DNA from: a virus
Length of the DNA stretch: 64,000 nucleotides
Reading direction: 5' to 3' (one strand)
Virus record (IMG/VR): IMGVR_UViG_3300021379_000425
Span: 1 to 64,000 of that record
Numbering within the stretch: position 1 is the stretch's first letter; each line of letters opens with the position of its first letter. Positions 10,381-19,172 of the stretch are shown piece by piece. Both the position numbers and the translations under genes were made by a program. Under the pieces are notes generated by a model, which made no database searches, was not told where the DNA came from, and saw nothing but the letters and a program-made list of their open reading frames with translations.

Positions 10381-11383
10381 TATGTTCGCTGGTAGTTGCG
10401 CTCAACAAAAAGTACTTTCAAATGCTTACGATTTAAATCACATTAAAACAAAATATGATTCGGGTAGTGAAGTACCGTATGGTAGAAACTTTGACTTCGT
10501 ATCAAATGATTCTGCGTGGATGACTGGTATGAGAGTTCATGGCTCTAACATGTATATTTCTAATAGAGGTAACAACAACCACTTGGATAGTAATAGTGTT
10601 AAGATGTTTAAGTTAGCCATAACTAGTTCTAATGGCGCACCCGACCAAACATTAGATTTAGGAACTTCCACTTTTACTTCTATTGATGGTTTTGATTTGG
10701 CTGATAATGGAACTAATGTTCTAATCGCCGCTTTTCATGGAACAGGTGGAGTTAGAAGCGGAACTTTAGCATCTGCCTTCGATTTTACTTCTACATTTAC
10801 TGCTACTGGTACTCTAAGACAATCGGGTGGTAGTGGTGTAAGAGCATGTTCTTGGAATAATGACGGTACTAAATACTACATGGGTTATGGTGTTGCTACG
10901 AATCAAAGTAAAATAAGACAATTTACCGCTGGTACTACATATCAAACTGCTAGTGGAGATACAGAAGGAACTGAACTTAATTTATCATTTAACAATGTAG
11001 CAGATATTACATTTAATCCCGATGGAACTAAACTGTATGTGGCTGAACACGATGGTTTTTTACATCAGTTCACATTATCATCTGCCTTTGACACTTCAAC
11101 TGCTGGTTCGCAAATAACAGTAGATGTTAGCAGTTTCTTTGGAAATGAAGGAACTAGCCCATCAAGACCTTCTACGGGTACAGGTACTACTATGTGGATT
11201 TGTGGTATGCACTGGAATGACGATGGAACTAAATTATACATTAACTCACTTTGGGGAATGACAAGTACTAGTGCAGTAGTAGGTTCACCCAATCCCTCTT
11301 CTGTTACTGGAAGCGATACGGGAGGAAGCGGTACTACAAGTAGAACAAACACATTCGCAGTTATTGAGTTTTCAGTCAACTGA
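10373..11383 (+). CDS. Beta-propeller tail protein
   Basis: A 336-residue protein built from repeats of the form FxxDGTKxY...xxFTLSSAFDxSTA, best seen near residues 160-175, 220-245 and 283-292. This is the LSTAYD-type beta-propeller repeat often found at the ends of marine phage tail-fibre operons. It is the last gene of the late block, and its stop overlaps the 3' end of the converging minus-strand gene by 12 bases. The start codon overlaps the end of the fibre gene. A role in host-surface contact is inferred. Confidence 0.65.
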   Translation: MYDMFAGSCAQQKVLSNAYDLNHIKTKYDSGSEVPYGRNFDFVSNDSAWMTGMRVHGSNMYISNRGNNNHLDSNSVKMFKLAITSSNGAPDQTLDLGTSTFTSIDGFDLADNGTNVLIAAFHGTGGVRSGTLASAFDFTSTFTATGTLRQSGGSGVRACSWNNDGTKYYMGYGVATNQSKIRQFTAGTTYQTASGDTEGTELNLSFNNVADITFNPDGTKLYVAEHDGFLHQFTLSSAFDTSTAGSQITVDVSSFFGNEGTSPSRPSTGTGTTMWICGMHWNDDGTKLYINSLWGMTSTSAVVGSPNPSSVTGSDTGGSGTTSRTNTFAVIEFSVN

Positions 11384-11599
11384 TTTACGATACTTATCGG
11401 GTATGGGTATCTTACCCAATGCACGATAGTTACGCTTTCTAACTGACGGGTCTAACCAAATATGCTCGCAGTGCCTACAATACATCATGTAAATGCGCTC
11501 CTTTCTTTCATCAAGAAACTTACCGGAGAGCCTTCTAGGTAGATGCATGGTGAAACACTTGGGGCATTCCTGCCTCAACTTGTCAATTAGTTTACCCAT
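11372..11599 (-). CDS. Small zinc-ribbon protein
   Basis: A 75-residue protein with CPKC (about residues 12-15) and CRHC (about 41-44), a two-knuckle zinc ribbon. It is basic at both ends and is the last gene of the chaperonin operon, 9 bases after the thermosome stop. It converges on the tail operon with a 12-base 3' overlap. Nucleic-acid binding is plausible; the specific role is unknown. Confidence 0.6.
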   Translation of the reverse strand: MGKLIDKLRQECPKCFTMHLPRRLSGKFLDERKERIYMMYCRHCEHIWLDPSVRKRNYRALGKIPIPDKYRKSVD

Positions 11600-11608
11600 T
11601 AAATAACC

Positions 11609-13114
11609 TCATTGCGCTGGTCTTCTTGCTACAATGTCATCAATTCTTAGGATGGCGTTAGTAACTTCTGCGGCACTCAATACTGCTTGCCTTACCAGTG
11701 ATAGAGGTTCAACTACTCCTTGCTCTAATAGGTCTAATACGCCGCCATCTTTGACATTTGGACCGACATTAGGATTACCTTGTAGAATCTCGTGTCTCAT
11801 GGCTAGAATGGTATCTAGTGGGTCATGTCCAGCATTCTCAGCAACGGTAGCAGGAATCACCTCTAAAGCGTCAGCAAACGCCTCAATAGCCATTTGCGCC
11901 CTACCACCTATCTGTGCCGCATGATTTCGTAGGTGCATAGCCATACGAGCGTATGCGTTACCTCCACCGACTACAATGCTCTTGTTTTTAATTACCAGTG
12001 AAACAACACCCAAAGCGTCATCAAACCCACGCTCGACTTCTTCTAGTGTGTGAGATGTAGCACCACGCAGTACAAGTGTAGCCTCTTGGCTCTCTTCTTC
12101 ACTGCTTACAAATAGATACCAAACATCATTCTTTCTCTCACGCTCAATTGTTACATCAGCGCACCACTCGAAGTCATCCGGTGTTTGTATGATAGGTAGG
12201 TTAGTAGCACGACTCAATGCACGAAGAGAAGACTCCGGTACACGCCTTACTACCATGATGTTGTGCTTCTTCAAGAAAGTGCATACAACATCGTTGACAT
12301 TATCTCTAGCAAAGACTACACCACCGTTAGGCATTGCCTCCACTATTGGTTTACAACTAGCAATCAAGTCAGCCTTTCCTGCTTTCTTGTATGTTTGATA
12401 TGATTCTACATTGACTTGCAGTTGAATGTTTTCTTCACTCTTCTCACTGTCCAGTCCTGCATTGATTAGCACCATCTTTGAGTATGAGTTGTCACCCTCA
12501 AGTACGAAGTCTTTGTTGACTATAACACCATCAAATAGTGTTGAGTCCTCTAGTGAGCCACCGGGGAAGGATACTACCTTCACACTCTCAGCGTCACCTG
12601 CTTTCTTGACCGCATCTACACACAATGCAGATACATACTCAATAGCACTCTCTAGTGTTTTACCAGTGATTGCAGTACGAGCGATTGATGTCAAGTCTTC
12701 ATCAGTGCCACCTTTAATGGCAATCTCATCTTTTAGATAGTTTACAGCCATCTGCGCCGCCTCATGATAACCACGACAAATGACATTCGGGTGTAGACCC
12801 TTTTCAAACAACATTTCACTGTTACCGAGTAGTTGACCCGACAACACGACTGTACTCGTTGTACCGTCATAGCAAAGCGATTCTTGTGTCTTTGCTACTT
12901 CTGCAATCATCTTTCCACCCGGATGTGATACATCTAATTCTCTCAATATGGTAGCACCATCGTTGGTAACAATAACATTGCCACCACCGTCTACCATCAT
13001 CTTGTCCATACCCATAGGACCGAGTGTAGACTTTACTGTGTCTGCTACACCTTTAGCCGCCCTTATGTTATGTATCTGCGCTTTTCCACTTCCTTTCTTC
13101 TCCTGTTCTGCCAT
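11609..13114 (-). CDS. Group II chaperonin (thermosome subunit)
   Basis: A 501-residue archaeal/eukaryotic-type chaperonin, expected to form a double-ring ATP-driven folding chamber. Visible motifs: LGPMGMDKMM (31-40), NDGATIL (51-57), DGTTS (83-87) and the late GGGNAYARMA nucleotide-site block. The family is usually about 540-550 residues, so this is a compact member. The usual GDGTT Gly is Tyr, while the Asp is kept. I chose the ATG at 13114 because GGTGA sits 6 bases upstream; an ATG at 13126 also exists. It follows the exonuclease directly in an operon with the helicase. A likely client is a virion protein (compare phage GroEL-like proteins), which is inference. Confidence 0.93.
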   Translation of the reverse strand: MAEQEKKGSGKAQIHNIRAAKGVADTVKSTLGPMGMDKMMVDGGGNVIVTNDGATILRELDVSHPGGKMIAEVAKTQESLCYDGTTSTVVLSGQLLGNSEMLFEKGLHPNVICRGYHEAAQMAVNYLKDEIAIKGGTDEDLTSIARTAITGKTLESAIEYVSALCVDAVKKAGDAESVKVVSFPGGSLEDSTLFDGVIVNKDFVLEGDNSYSKMVLINAGLDSEKSEENIQLQVNVESYQTYKKAGKADLIASCKPIVEAMPNGGVVFARDNVNDVVCTFLKKHNIMVVRRVPESSLRALSRATNLPIIQTPDDFEWCADVTIERERKNDVWYLFVSSEEESQEATLVLRGATSHTLEEVERGFDDALGVVSLVIKNKSIVVGGGNAYARMAMHLRNHAAQIGGRAQMAIEAFADALEVIPATVAENAGHDPLDTILAMRHEILQGNPNVGPNVKDGGVLDLLEQGVVEPLSLVRQAVLSAAEVTNAILRIDDIVARRPAQ

Positions 13115-13119
13115 AGTAT

Positions 13120-13725
13120 TCACCATTTCACTTCTATTTCTATTATGTCTCCTGTTTCTACATTTCGTGACGATATGAAGCCTTCGCTCTTACCAAACTG
13201 ATACAAGTCGTATGTCAGTTTAGCATCGCTTAAACAATATTTCGCCACTCCATCGTAATCACCGGCTCTCCATGCCGTAGGTGCATCCTCACCACTCATC
13301 AACTTATTGTTGTCCAAAGTATGTTTGACAAGCATGGAAAGTGATGTATCGACACTGCCGTATGCAAGTGCCGCTTTTCTAACAAGATGCTTTGTGTCTA
13401 TCACTGCATCTGTTTTACTCATTATATCGCCAGCAGTCCAGCAATCCAGTGCATCTCTAAGCACTGGTAGGTCAAACGATTTTATGTTGTGACCGATTAT
13501 CTGTCCACCTTTTTCGATATGTTCTGCTAAATCTTCTCCTAATGTACGAGGATGCAAAGCCTTCACTGTGTCATCTACATCTAGGGATTTATTGCAGTAA
13601 ATTGTACCGTCTTTACCATTCCATGTAGCCACCACTGATGGCTCAAACATGTGGGTGTTATGCCAACCCCCGATTTCGTGCGAAAAATTTGCCGTTTCTA
13701 TGTCTAATGCTAGTAAGTCGCTCAT
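13120..13725 (-). CDS. DEDD-family 3'-5' exonuclease
   Basis: A 201-residue RNase H-fold exonuclease. Exo I is LALDIETA (D8, E10), Exo II is IGHNIKSFDLP (N80, D85) and Exo III is YCLSD (Y163, D167). That is the full DEDDy set of the PolB-proofreading/DnaQ superfamily as a stand-alone domain. The start overlaps the upstream helicase stop (ATGA). It may serve in proofreading or in processing recombination ends; its partner is not evident from sequence. Confidence 0.85.
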   Translation of the reverse strand: MSDLLALDIETANFSHEIGGWHNTHMFEPSVVATWNGKDGTIYCNKSLDVDDTVKALHPRTLGEDLAEHIEKGGQIIGHNIKSFDLPVLRDALDCWTAGDIMSKTDAVIDTKHLVRKAALAYGSVDTSLSMLVKHTLDNNKLMSGEDAPTAWRAGDYDGVAKYCLSDAKLTYDLYQFGKSEGFISSRNVETGDIIEIEVKW

Positions 13726-15119
13726 GAATTATCACCTTTCAGTCTTATGTAATTTCTACCGCCGGACTTTCTTCTGTCGAATAATGCACTAGCCATGTCC
13801 TTAAAGTGTCTTCTAGCAGTACTGTTAGATACATGGTTCTTTTGTTCGTATGTACTCATAACCATTTTAGCCAGTCTCCACCCATCGCCGTGAGTATCTA
13901 ACTCGTGCGGTGCAATCATGTTGTAAGCGGCTATCATAGCCTCGTGTATCTTTGCTTCTTTCTGCTTGTTACCACCGACTTCTACGGAATCTTCAAGCCA
14001 TTCGATTAGGTTTTGGAATAGGTCAATCAATATCTCATGAGCCATGTCTACATGCTCGGCAGTAACTACCCAAGATTCGTCTAAGATAGCCATGTGCATA
14101 GCGAATATACCCAAGTAGTTCTCAATCGCTGGTGTGAAAGATGCAACGATTTCGGACATTGAAGGACTCATGTTTCTTAGCAGGTCAAATACATCATCCG
14201 ATGATTGATACAATGCAGTTTCAAAGTCGGGTGATGCAGTAAACATCTTCCACATGTGCCTTTGCACGACTTCTTCTTTGAGTTCATTACTAGCCTCAGC
14301 CCATTCTGTGTATGACATTTCTTCCATGTCGCATAATCTCTTCCTCAGTCTTGCTTCTGTATCATTGAAGTATTTGTACAGGTCATCCTTAGTGTACTCA
14401 TAATCATCCGATGGTTTCATGAAAGTACCTAGTCTTCTATTACTGACATCTTGCCTTTCTTCCATATCCCAATGACGATAGTATAGCAATACACGCTGGA
14501 AGATACCCTTAGTCAATACATATTCTTTGACACCTTTTGGTGGGTATGTAGTAATCCATAGCGATACTAGTGACGGACATTCTACTTTGTTACCCTTCAT
14601 GTGTTTGACTAGTGTGTTATTTCCACTACCCACAGGGTTACATGCGGTTTGTAAATACAATACCGTTTCTTGCCCATGCTTGTTAGGCGTGAGTAGAATA
14701 GAACCTTCGTCAAAGTTGATTGCTTTCTTACCTGCTAGTAATCCATCCACTGTTCTAAACTCACCAGTAGGTTTACCATTTTCGTCTAATACTGCCTCCG
14801 TAGAACCTACGAGTCCAGCATCAGTACCCGATGCAAACAATTCGTAATCAACACCGCATTCTTTCATTATGTCACTAATAAAGTTCCATGCAATAGACTT
14901 ACCAGTACGAGATGGTTGAATCCAAAATACATGCACTCTCAAGTCTAGGTGAGTGTCGCCAGTTGGTAGTCTAACATACGGCAAAGATACTTGTCCTTGT
15001 ATGAAAAAGAATGATAGCAAACCGGGTATCTCATTCTTCATTGATGTCTGTGAAAAGTGGTGAAGGTAGGACTTCAACACTGGAAACTTCTCTAACGCTT
15101 TGTACTTCTTAATGTTCAT
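13722..15119 (-). CDS. AAA+ replicative helicase-like ATPase (MCM / DUF3987-like)
   Basis: A 465-residue ATPase. Walker A is QPSRTGKS (68-75), with Gln replacing the usual first Gly. Walker B is AINFDE (133-138). A sensor-1-like LWITTYPP follows near 188, and IFQRVLLYYR (206-215) resembles the MCM arginine-finger SRFD segment. The C-terminal 100 residues look like a lid plus winged helix (STARRHFKDM). This order matches a minimal MCM-like or DUF3987-type primase-helicase ATPase. It is the first gene of an operon led by the promoter at 15137-15156. It is the best candidate for the fork helicase; family assignment is by motif order only. Confidence 0.6.
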   Translation of the reverse strand: MNIKKYKALEKFPVLKSYLHHFSQTSMKNEIPGLLSFFFIQGQVSLPYVRLPTGDTHLDLRVHVFWIQPSRTGKSIAWNFISDIMKECGVDYELFASGTDAGLVGSTEAVLDENGKPTGEFRTVDGLLAGKKAINFDEGSILLTPNKHGQETVLYLQTACNPVGSGNNTLVKHMKGNKVECPSLVSLWITTYPPKGVKEYVLTKGIFQRVLLYYRHWDMEERQDVSNRRLGTFMKPSDDYEYTKDDLYKYFNDTEARLRKRLCDMEEMSYTEWAEASNELKEEVVQRHMWKMFTASPDFETALYQSSDDVFDLLRNMSPSMSEIVASFTPAIENYLGIFAMHMAILDESWVVTAEHVDMAHEILIDLFQNLIEWLEDSVEVGGNKQKEAKIHEAMIAAYNMIAPHELDTHGDGWRLAKMVMSTYEQKNHVSNSTARRHFKDMASALFDRRKSGGRNYIRLKGDNS

Positions 15120-15136
15120 ATTATCATCTCTCTTTC

Positions 15137-15156
15137 CTTTATCAGTTTAAATAGTC
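15137..15156 (-). promoter_or_regulatory. Early promoter element 1
   Basis: Minus strand reads GACTATTTAAACTGATAAAG, with TATTTAAA as an archaeal TATA box. It lies just upstream of the helicase ATG at 15119, whose leader holds GAGAGATGAT. The element overlaps the stop of the upstream nuclease gene by one base. Confidence 0.75.
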
Positions 15157-15854
15157 TAACGGCGAACTTTGCGTTCCTGTTTTACAGGCTCTTCACTAGT
15201 TAGAATGTCTACGACCAACTTTCGCCGTACTTCACCCAGTCCTTTAATTTGACGCAAAGATTCGGGGAAGCACATCTCTTCTATGCTACCGCATTTCTCT
15301 AGCATCTTCTCAGCCGTTTCGTGACCTACACCGGGTATTGTGGATAACAAGTCTACTCTCAAATCATTTGATGCAACCCTGCGTATTGAATGTGCGCCAT
15401 GCTTACTTGCTGGCTTGTGAATCTTATCATGGAGTTTTACAATGAATGATGCGGCTTCACTGACATTGTTACAATAGAATACTTGGCAATCAAAATCAGC
15501 CATAAGCCTAGCAATCGTGCCTATCAATTCATTCTGTACACGAGAATATGTTAATTTTTTACCGTTAATTTGTTTCACTGTACTGATATGTTTCTCCACT
15601 GTACCATGTATAACAATGAAGAATCGCTCATAGTTAGCATCCATGTTATCCAGTTGTCTCCACAAGTGTCCACTGTGGCTAGATTGAAACAAGTCAGTGA
15701 TACTCTTGGCTTCTACGCAAGCACCACCTAGTAAGTAGTCGCCTACAACCAGTGTCTTTCTTGCTACTGACAACCCTACTTTGCTTGCTTTACGCTGTAC
15801 TGATTCACAAAGTAAACCACGCTCGTTACTGTCTATGATTAATTGAGGTTTCAT
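15156..15854 (-). CDS. XPF/ERCC4-type structure-specific endonuclease
   Basis: A 232-residue protein with an N-terminal ERCC4 nuclease domain: D8, GDY (38-40), VEAK (47-50) and D54 in place of the classic GD...ERKxxxD, so the Arg of ERK is Ala. Residues about 165-225 hold a tandem helix-hairpin-helix with IPGVGHETAEKML and IKGLGEVRRKL. This nuclease-HhH2 layout is that of archaeal XPF/Mus81 proteins without a helicase. It should cut branched DNA or flaps during replication and recombination. It overlaps the upstream gene by 4 bases and ends at promoter 1. Confidence 0.88.
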   Translation of the reverse strand: MKPQLIIDSNERGLLCESVQRKASKVGLSVARKTLVVGDYLLGGACVEAKSITDLFQSSHSGHLWRQLDNMDANYERFFIVIHGTVEKHISTVKQINGKKLTYSRVQNELIGTIARLMADFDCQVFYCNNVSEAASFIVKLHDKIHKPASKHGAHSIRRVASNDLRVDLLSTIPGVGHETAEKMLEKCGSIEEMCFPESLRQIKGLGEVRRKLVVDILTSEEPVKQERKVRR

Positions 15855-16081
15855 ACAATCAACTCCCTGTGATTTTGACAGTAATCGCTACCTTCGTTGT
15901 GCTTACGCCATGTTTTACATCGCTCACCAGTGGTAGTGGATATACCCTTACAACGATACTCTTCAGGTATGACGGCATTGAATCTACAATGACCGCAGAT
16001 AGGTGTATAGTTTGGATTGTTGATTTTTATTGGCTTTACAGTCATTTTAGCATTACAAAGTACACAAAATGTTGATGGCAT
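15851..16081 (-). CDS. Small cysteine-rich zinc-binding protein
   Basis: A 76-residue protein with three Cys pairs (CVLC, CGHC, then CKG...CKTW) and a terminal CQNH. This looks like two zinc sites, the second like a phage-type C-C-C-H finger. The ATG at 16081 is chosen because it overlaps the upstream TAA; a longer reading would run into the previous gene. It lies between the wHTH-like gene and the XPF-like nuclease. Function unknown. Confidence 0.65.
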   Translation of the reverse strand: MPSTFCVLCNAKMTVKPIKINNPNYTPICGHCRFNAVIPEEYRCKGISTTTGERCKTWRKHNEGSDYCQNHRELIV

Positions 16082-16335
16082 TATTTTAACCCCCATAGTG
16101 CAATATCGTATGTTCCTTTACTAGAAGGAATAGTAGTTGTATCTACTTGTTTGAATCTGCTATCTCTCGCTAGTAACTGTGCTAATTGATTTGCCGATGG
16201 TGTGTTAGAGTACGGCAAACCTTTGTAATTAGTTACATTTTCAATTAGCCCTTCTGTTGTTTCTACCTCGTTTTCTTCTTTCAAATACTTTATACATGCA
16301 TTTACGAATCTTGTATGTTTATGTCTTGAACCCAT
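16081..16335 (-). CDS. Small DNA-binding-like protein (possible winged helix)
   Basis: An 84-residue basic protein. The segment PSANQLAQLLARDSRFKQV followed by a short beta hairpin looks like the recognition part of a small winged-helix domain. It directly follows the primase gene (shared bases at the stop/start) and precedes a zinc protein. An accessory primase or replication role is suggested by context only. Confidence 0.6.
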   Translation of the reverse strand: MGSRHKHTRFVNACIKYLKEENEVETTEGLIENVTNYKGLPYSNTPSANQLAQLLARDSRFKQVDTTTIPSSKGTYDIALWGLK

Positions 16336-17429
16336 TATACCAACCCTGTTTCATCATAATATCTGCACTTCCCTACGCACAGTCCTTCTGTTGCTAAGGT
16401 GAAGCAATTAGCGTGGGTGTGACCCGCCATAACAATGTTACGGACTCGCATTTCCGTATATTCGGGGTCAAAGTCCACCCACTCTTGCTTTGCACATATC
16501 CTCACAATGGAGGGTACATGCGACTCTTTTGTAGCGTCATCAATCTTCCAACCGGGGAAGAACATACGCATTCTGTCTGCGAGATACGATACGAATAGGT
16601 ATCTTGCTCTATCAGTAGGATTGCCCCCACCCATTGCCGCTTGCGCCAAGCAAGGGAGAATGTGTAAGTTATCCTCTTGTACGGTAGGCAAGTCTATTTT
16701 CTTGGCACTACCTTCTTTGATTTTGTTTTTAATTACCTGTAATTTAACTCTCTCACTACCGAGGGCGATATACCCCTTGTGTGGTTCTTGTGCTTTCTCA
16801 ATTAATTGCTGATGATTTAAATTGTTGATGTCGTCACTAGTGAGGGGTACACTCCAACACTCTCTTCTAGCGTTGTAAGAGTTGGGTATGCGTATCATAC
16901 CACTGGTGTCAAACGCTACCGTAGGGTCATTACATCTCAGCGTACCTATGTCTTTCTCCCATTGATTCATTAGTAGCCTGCCCGAATACTTGATTCGAGA
17001 TAACTCATTACCAGTCTTAGGAGACAGTGTTTGAGCGAGTGGTATCCACAAGTGAAAGCCACCGCCACTAAACCATACATAGTGTTCTATTTGTTTACCC
17101 ATGAAATAATTGTGTAGTCGCTTGACTTCTTCATGGGGCTTTTCAAATGGTACATCTGCACCCTTAGCCTTGAAGTCTTTACAATCGAAGTCCATTACAA
17201 AATGGTGTATCAACGGTGTATTGTAGTTGACACGGTGATGCTTTGGGGCTTGAGTCTGTGTGTAGCCGTAAGCAGTGAAGTAGACATTACCACTTCCGTT
17301 CTTACCGCCCCAGTAGGACTCAAGTTCCTCGGCGTTTCTCACCATCCTGCGCCAGCCCTTAGCACCGCTACTCGGTAACTCTAGGACTTCACGAGGGAAG
17401 TCTATCGGTACAAAGCCCAAGTGAATCAC
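16335..17429 (-). CDS. Archaeo-eukaryotic primase with PriL-like Fe-S C-terminus
   Basis: A 364-residue primase. The AEP core shows FVMDFD (catalytic D80, D82), SGGGFHLWIPL (H126) and IRIPNSYN. The C-terminal 110 residues hold four spaced Cys (LPC, ANC, GLC, GKC) with conserved Arg/Trp context, resembling the 4Fe-4S domain of the large primase subunit PriL. So catalytic and Fe-S parts normally split between PriS and PriL appear fused. The start is a GTG that overlaps the upstream TGA (GTGA). Assignment of the core is strong; the Fe-S reading is an inference from Cys spacing. Confidence 0.82.
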   Translation of the reverse strand: MIHLGFVPIDFPREVLELPSSGAKGWRRMVRNAEELESYWGGKNGSGNVYFTAYGYTQTQAPKHHRVNYNTPLIHHFVMDFDCKDFKAKGADVPFEKPHEEVKRLHNYFMGKQIEHYVWFSGGGFHLWIPLAQTLSPKTGNELSRIKYSGRLLMNQWEKDIGTLRCNDPTVAFDTSGMIRIPNSYNARRECWSVPLTSDDINNLNHQQLIEKAQEPHKGYIALGSERVKLQVIKNKIKEGSAKKIDLPTVQEDNLHILPCLAQAAMGGGNPTDRARYLFVSYLADRMRMFFPGWKIDDATKESHVPSIVRICAKQEWVDFDPEYTEMRVRNIVMAGHTHANCFTLATEGLCVGKCRYYDETGLV

Positions 17430-17767
17430 CTTTGGCTTCTAATGTAATCGTCTAGGTCGTCTAATAGTTCCTCTAACAATATAGCAATGCCCTGCAATGA
17501 TACTGCTCTTGGGTGTACCTCATAGATGATGTGACGAGGATGTACCTTGCTCGGTACAGGCTCTATCACACCAACATCAGTCTCCACTGGTGCAAACTCA
17601 AACAATGTAGTTTGCCTCATGGTAGTACGAGTGAATGACTTTCTGCGTGGGAAGTTACCTCCACTTGCTAAGTTCACTCTTACCTCATACTGTGGGTTGT
17701 CACCCTTTGCGTCATTCATCATCTTTTCTAGCAGTGTTAATACTGTTCTCATTCCTTCTTTGTCCAT
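17426..17767 (-). CDS. Small protein with a PCNA-interacting (PIP) motif
   Basis: A 113-residue protein of no known family. Residues 52-59 read QTTLFEFA, matching the PIP-box form Q-x-x-L-x-x-F-A used by archaeal partners of PCNA. The motif lies in an Arg-rich, probably unstructured stretch between a short N-terminal helix (about 1-20) and a C-terminal helix (about 92-112). The gene lies between the Cas4-like nuclease and the primase in the operon that also encodes the clamp, so it may tether a replication protein to PCNA. Confidence 0.6.
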   Translation of the reverse strand: MDKEGMRTVLTLLEKMMNDAKGDNPQYEVRVNLASGGNFPRRKSFTRTTMRQTTLFEFAPVETDVGVIEPVPSKVHPRHIIYEVHPRAVSLQGIAILLEELLDDLDDYIRSQR

Positions 17768-18744
17768 TCTATTCCCTCCAATAAGTCATCTAATTCTTCC
17801 TCAGTTAAGTTCCAAAAGTCACAATGCTCTTGATAATCACACCACTCACACTTCAACTTGGTGCGACCCAAGAATGGTGTAGGTGGGAAATCCATCTCAA
17901 CATGTGCCTTTACTAATTTCTTTAATTTGTTTTCTACCGATTTCATTGTTCTAGGTTTGATTTCCTCGTAGAATATCTTGTTACCTTCTCCACCTTCTAT
18001 GTGTCCACCGGGAAATTCCCAGCCCCAGTGTGTGATAGGTAGGTATTCGTGGTGATTGCTATGCTCAAGCATCATACGATAGAACGCCATTTCTGCTCGC
18101 ATGTTGCTGACTTTGTTATCTTTCCATTTACCAGTCTTCAACTCCATCAGTGCGTAGCCGCCTTCTGTCGTATCGAATATGGTATCAATGAATCCGTTCA
18201 TGTGAATAGGTATACCTATCCCATCAACCTCTACATATCGCATTGCATGTATGTTAGCCTCAACCTTTGCAGGATACCAGCCCTTACCTTTAGTGAGTTT
18301 CAATCTCTCGAATTGCCAGTCTAACCACTGTGCTATTTGGTCTTCTTCACCGTAAGCGTATTTGTCAGTAGGCATCTTCACTGCATCATACAACATTTGT
18401 TTAGCCGTTAATTCATCTCCGTTGTCTATACATTCTAATGCCTCATCCATCTTATTGAATGTATCCCAAAAGTACTCAACCATGTCGTGAACATTCAGTC
18501 CTCTATCGTGGTAGTATCTTTGCTCGCCACGCAAACCCTTGAACTTCTCAAGGTAATATTGCTGTGGACACCAGCCGAATGTACCAAGACTGGACTTAGT
18601 GATTCTCAACTTCTTATCCTCTTCAAGAGGATTCCAAGCATAGGTACTCATCTTGTATGACTCGTACTCTTCTTGATGACCCGTAGCCTCAAGGTATTCC
18701 TCGATGGTAGGTCTGTGGTCTTCGCCTTTTGGATTATATCTCAT
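17749..18744 (-). CDS. Cas4/RecB-like PD-(D/E)XK nuclease
   Basis: A 331-residue nuclease. The N-terminus has SLGTFGWCPQQYYLEKF, a Cas4/AddB-type start with the first Fe-S Cys. GFIDTIFD followed by ALMELKTGK (about 185-207) is the PD-(D/E)XK core. The C-terminus has CEWCDYQEHCDF, the remaining three Cys of the Fe-S cluster. It probably resects DNA ends for recombination together with the RecA-fold ATPase and the OB protein. No CRISPR array or other cas gene is present, so this is a replication/recombination nuclease. It overlaps both neighbours. Confidence 0.85.
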   Translation of the reverse strand: MRYNPKGEDHRPTIEEYLEATGHQEEYESYKMSTYAWNPLEEDKKLRITKSSLGTFGWCPQQYYLEKFKGLRGEQRYYHDRGLNVHDMVEYFWDTFNKMDEALECIDNGDELTAKQMLYDAVKMPTDKYAYGEEDQIAQWLDWQFERLKLTKGKGWYPAKVEANIHAMRYVEVDGIGIPIHMNGFIDTIFDTTEGGYALMELKTGKWKDNKVSNMRAEMAFYRMMLEHSNHHEYLPITHWGWEFPGGHIEGGEGNKIFYEEIKPRTMKSVENKLKKLVKAHVEMDFPPTPFLGRTKLKCEWCDYQEHCDFWNLTEEELDDLLEGIEWTKKE

Positions 18745-18923
18745 TCTACCAAACCCAACAACTTTTCAATATATACACTCGCATCCATTAATTCCTGTTG
18801 GAGATGGTTCAACCACTCACGGATAGATAGGACTTCTTCTTCCATAGTAACGCCGTACTTGTTCTTACCAACCTCAGCCCTTTGCTGTATTTTGTCGCAT
18901 ACTGAATCTTCTATCTTGCTCAT
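18741..18923 (-). CDS. Small MazG-like / nucleotide pyrophosphohydrolase-like protein
   Basis: A 60-residue protein with KYGVTMEEEVLSIREWLNH followed by QQELMDASVYIEKLL. This resembles the short phage MazG-like (all-alpha NTP pyrophosphohydrolase) proteins, where EW...EExMDxAxY carries metal-binding acidic residues. It is shorter than full MazG and may act as a multimer. Overlaps at both ends place it in the replication operon, consistent with nucleotide pool control. Confidence 0.6.
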   Translation of the reverse strand: MSKIEDSVCDKIQQRAEVGKNKYGVTMEEEVLSIREWLNHLQQELMDASVYIEKLLGLVE

Positions 18924-19036
18924 TCCTGTTCCTCCAATATGTCTATTACTAAATCTAATTCACCGTCAATCTCTATTTCGTTATCTCTAAATGCCCTTAA
19001 TACATTTAGAAGAAAATTAAATGCTTTTTTACCCAT
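18920..19036 (-). CDS. Tiny acidic protein, 38 residues
   Basis: An ATG at 19036 opens a 38-codon frame (MGKKAFNFLLNVLRAF, then an acidic tail with NEIEIDGELDLVIDILEEQE). It exactly fills the space between two genes, overlapping the MazG-like start at its stop (ATGA) and the zinc protein upstream by 8 bases. Coupling and spacing argue that it is real. Function unknown; one amphipathic helix is likely. Confidence 0.5.
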   Translation of the reverse strand: MGKKAFNFLLNVLRAFRDNEIEIDGELDLVIDILEEQE

Positions 19037-19172
19037 ACCTCTTCATCTCCTTTTTGAATTTGTCCATACACTCATCACTGCAAAAGAATATCTTATCTTC
19101 GTAGTTGTGATGAGAGATACCCATTATTTTCCAACATTGCTTGCATCTCATCTTGTACTTTATTCTCTTCAT
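19029..19172 (-). CDS. Tiny MYM/TRASH-like zinc protein, 47 residues
   Basis: The frame from the ATG at 19172 encodes 47 basic residues with CKQC and FFCSDECMDKFKKEM, the Cys layout of TRASH/MYM-type treble-clef fingers. The start overlaps the upstream stop (TGATG). Zinc binding is clear from pattern; the role is unknown. Confidence 0.55.
   Translation of the reverse strand: MKRIKYKMRCKQCWKIMGISHHNYEDKIFFCSDECMDKFKKEMKRYG

Noticed and set aside
17749-18744. CRISPR-Cas link for the Cas4-like nuclease
   Set aside because: No repeat-spacer array and no other cas gene in the window; replication neighbours explain it.
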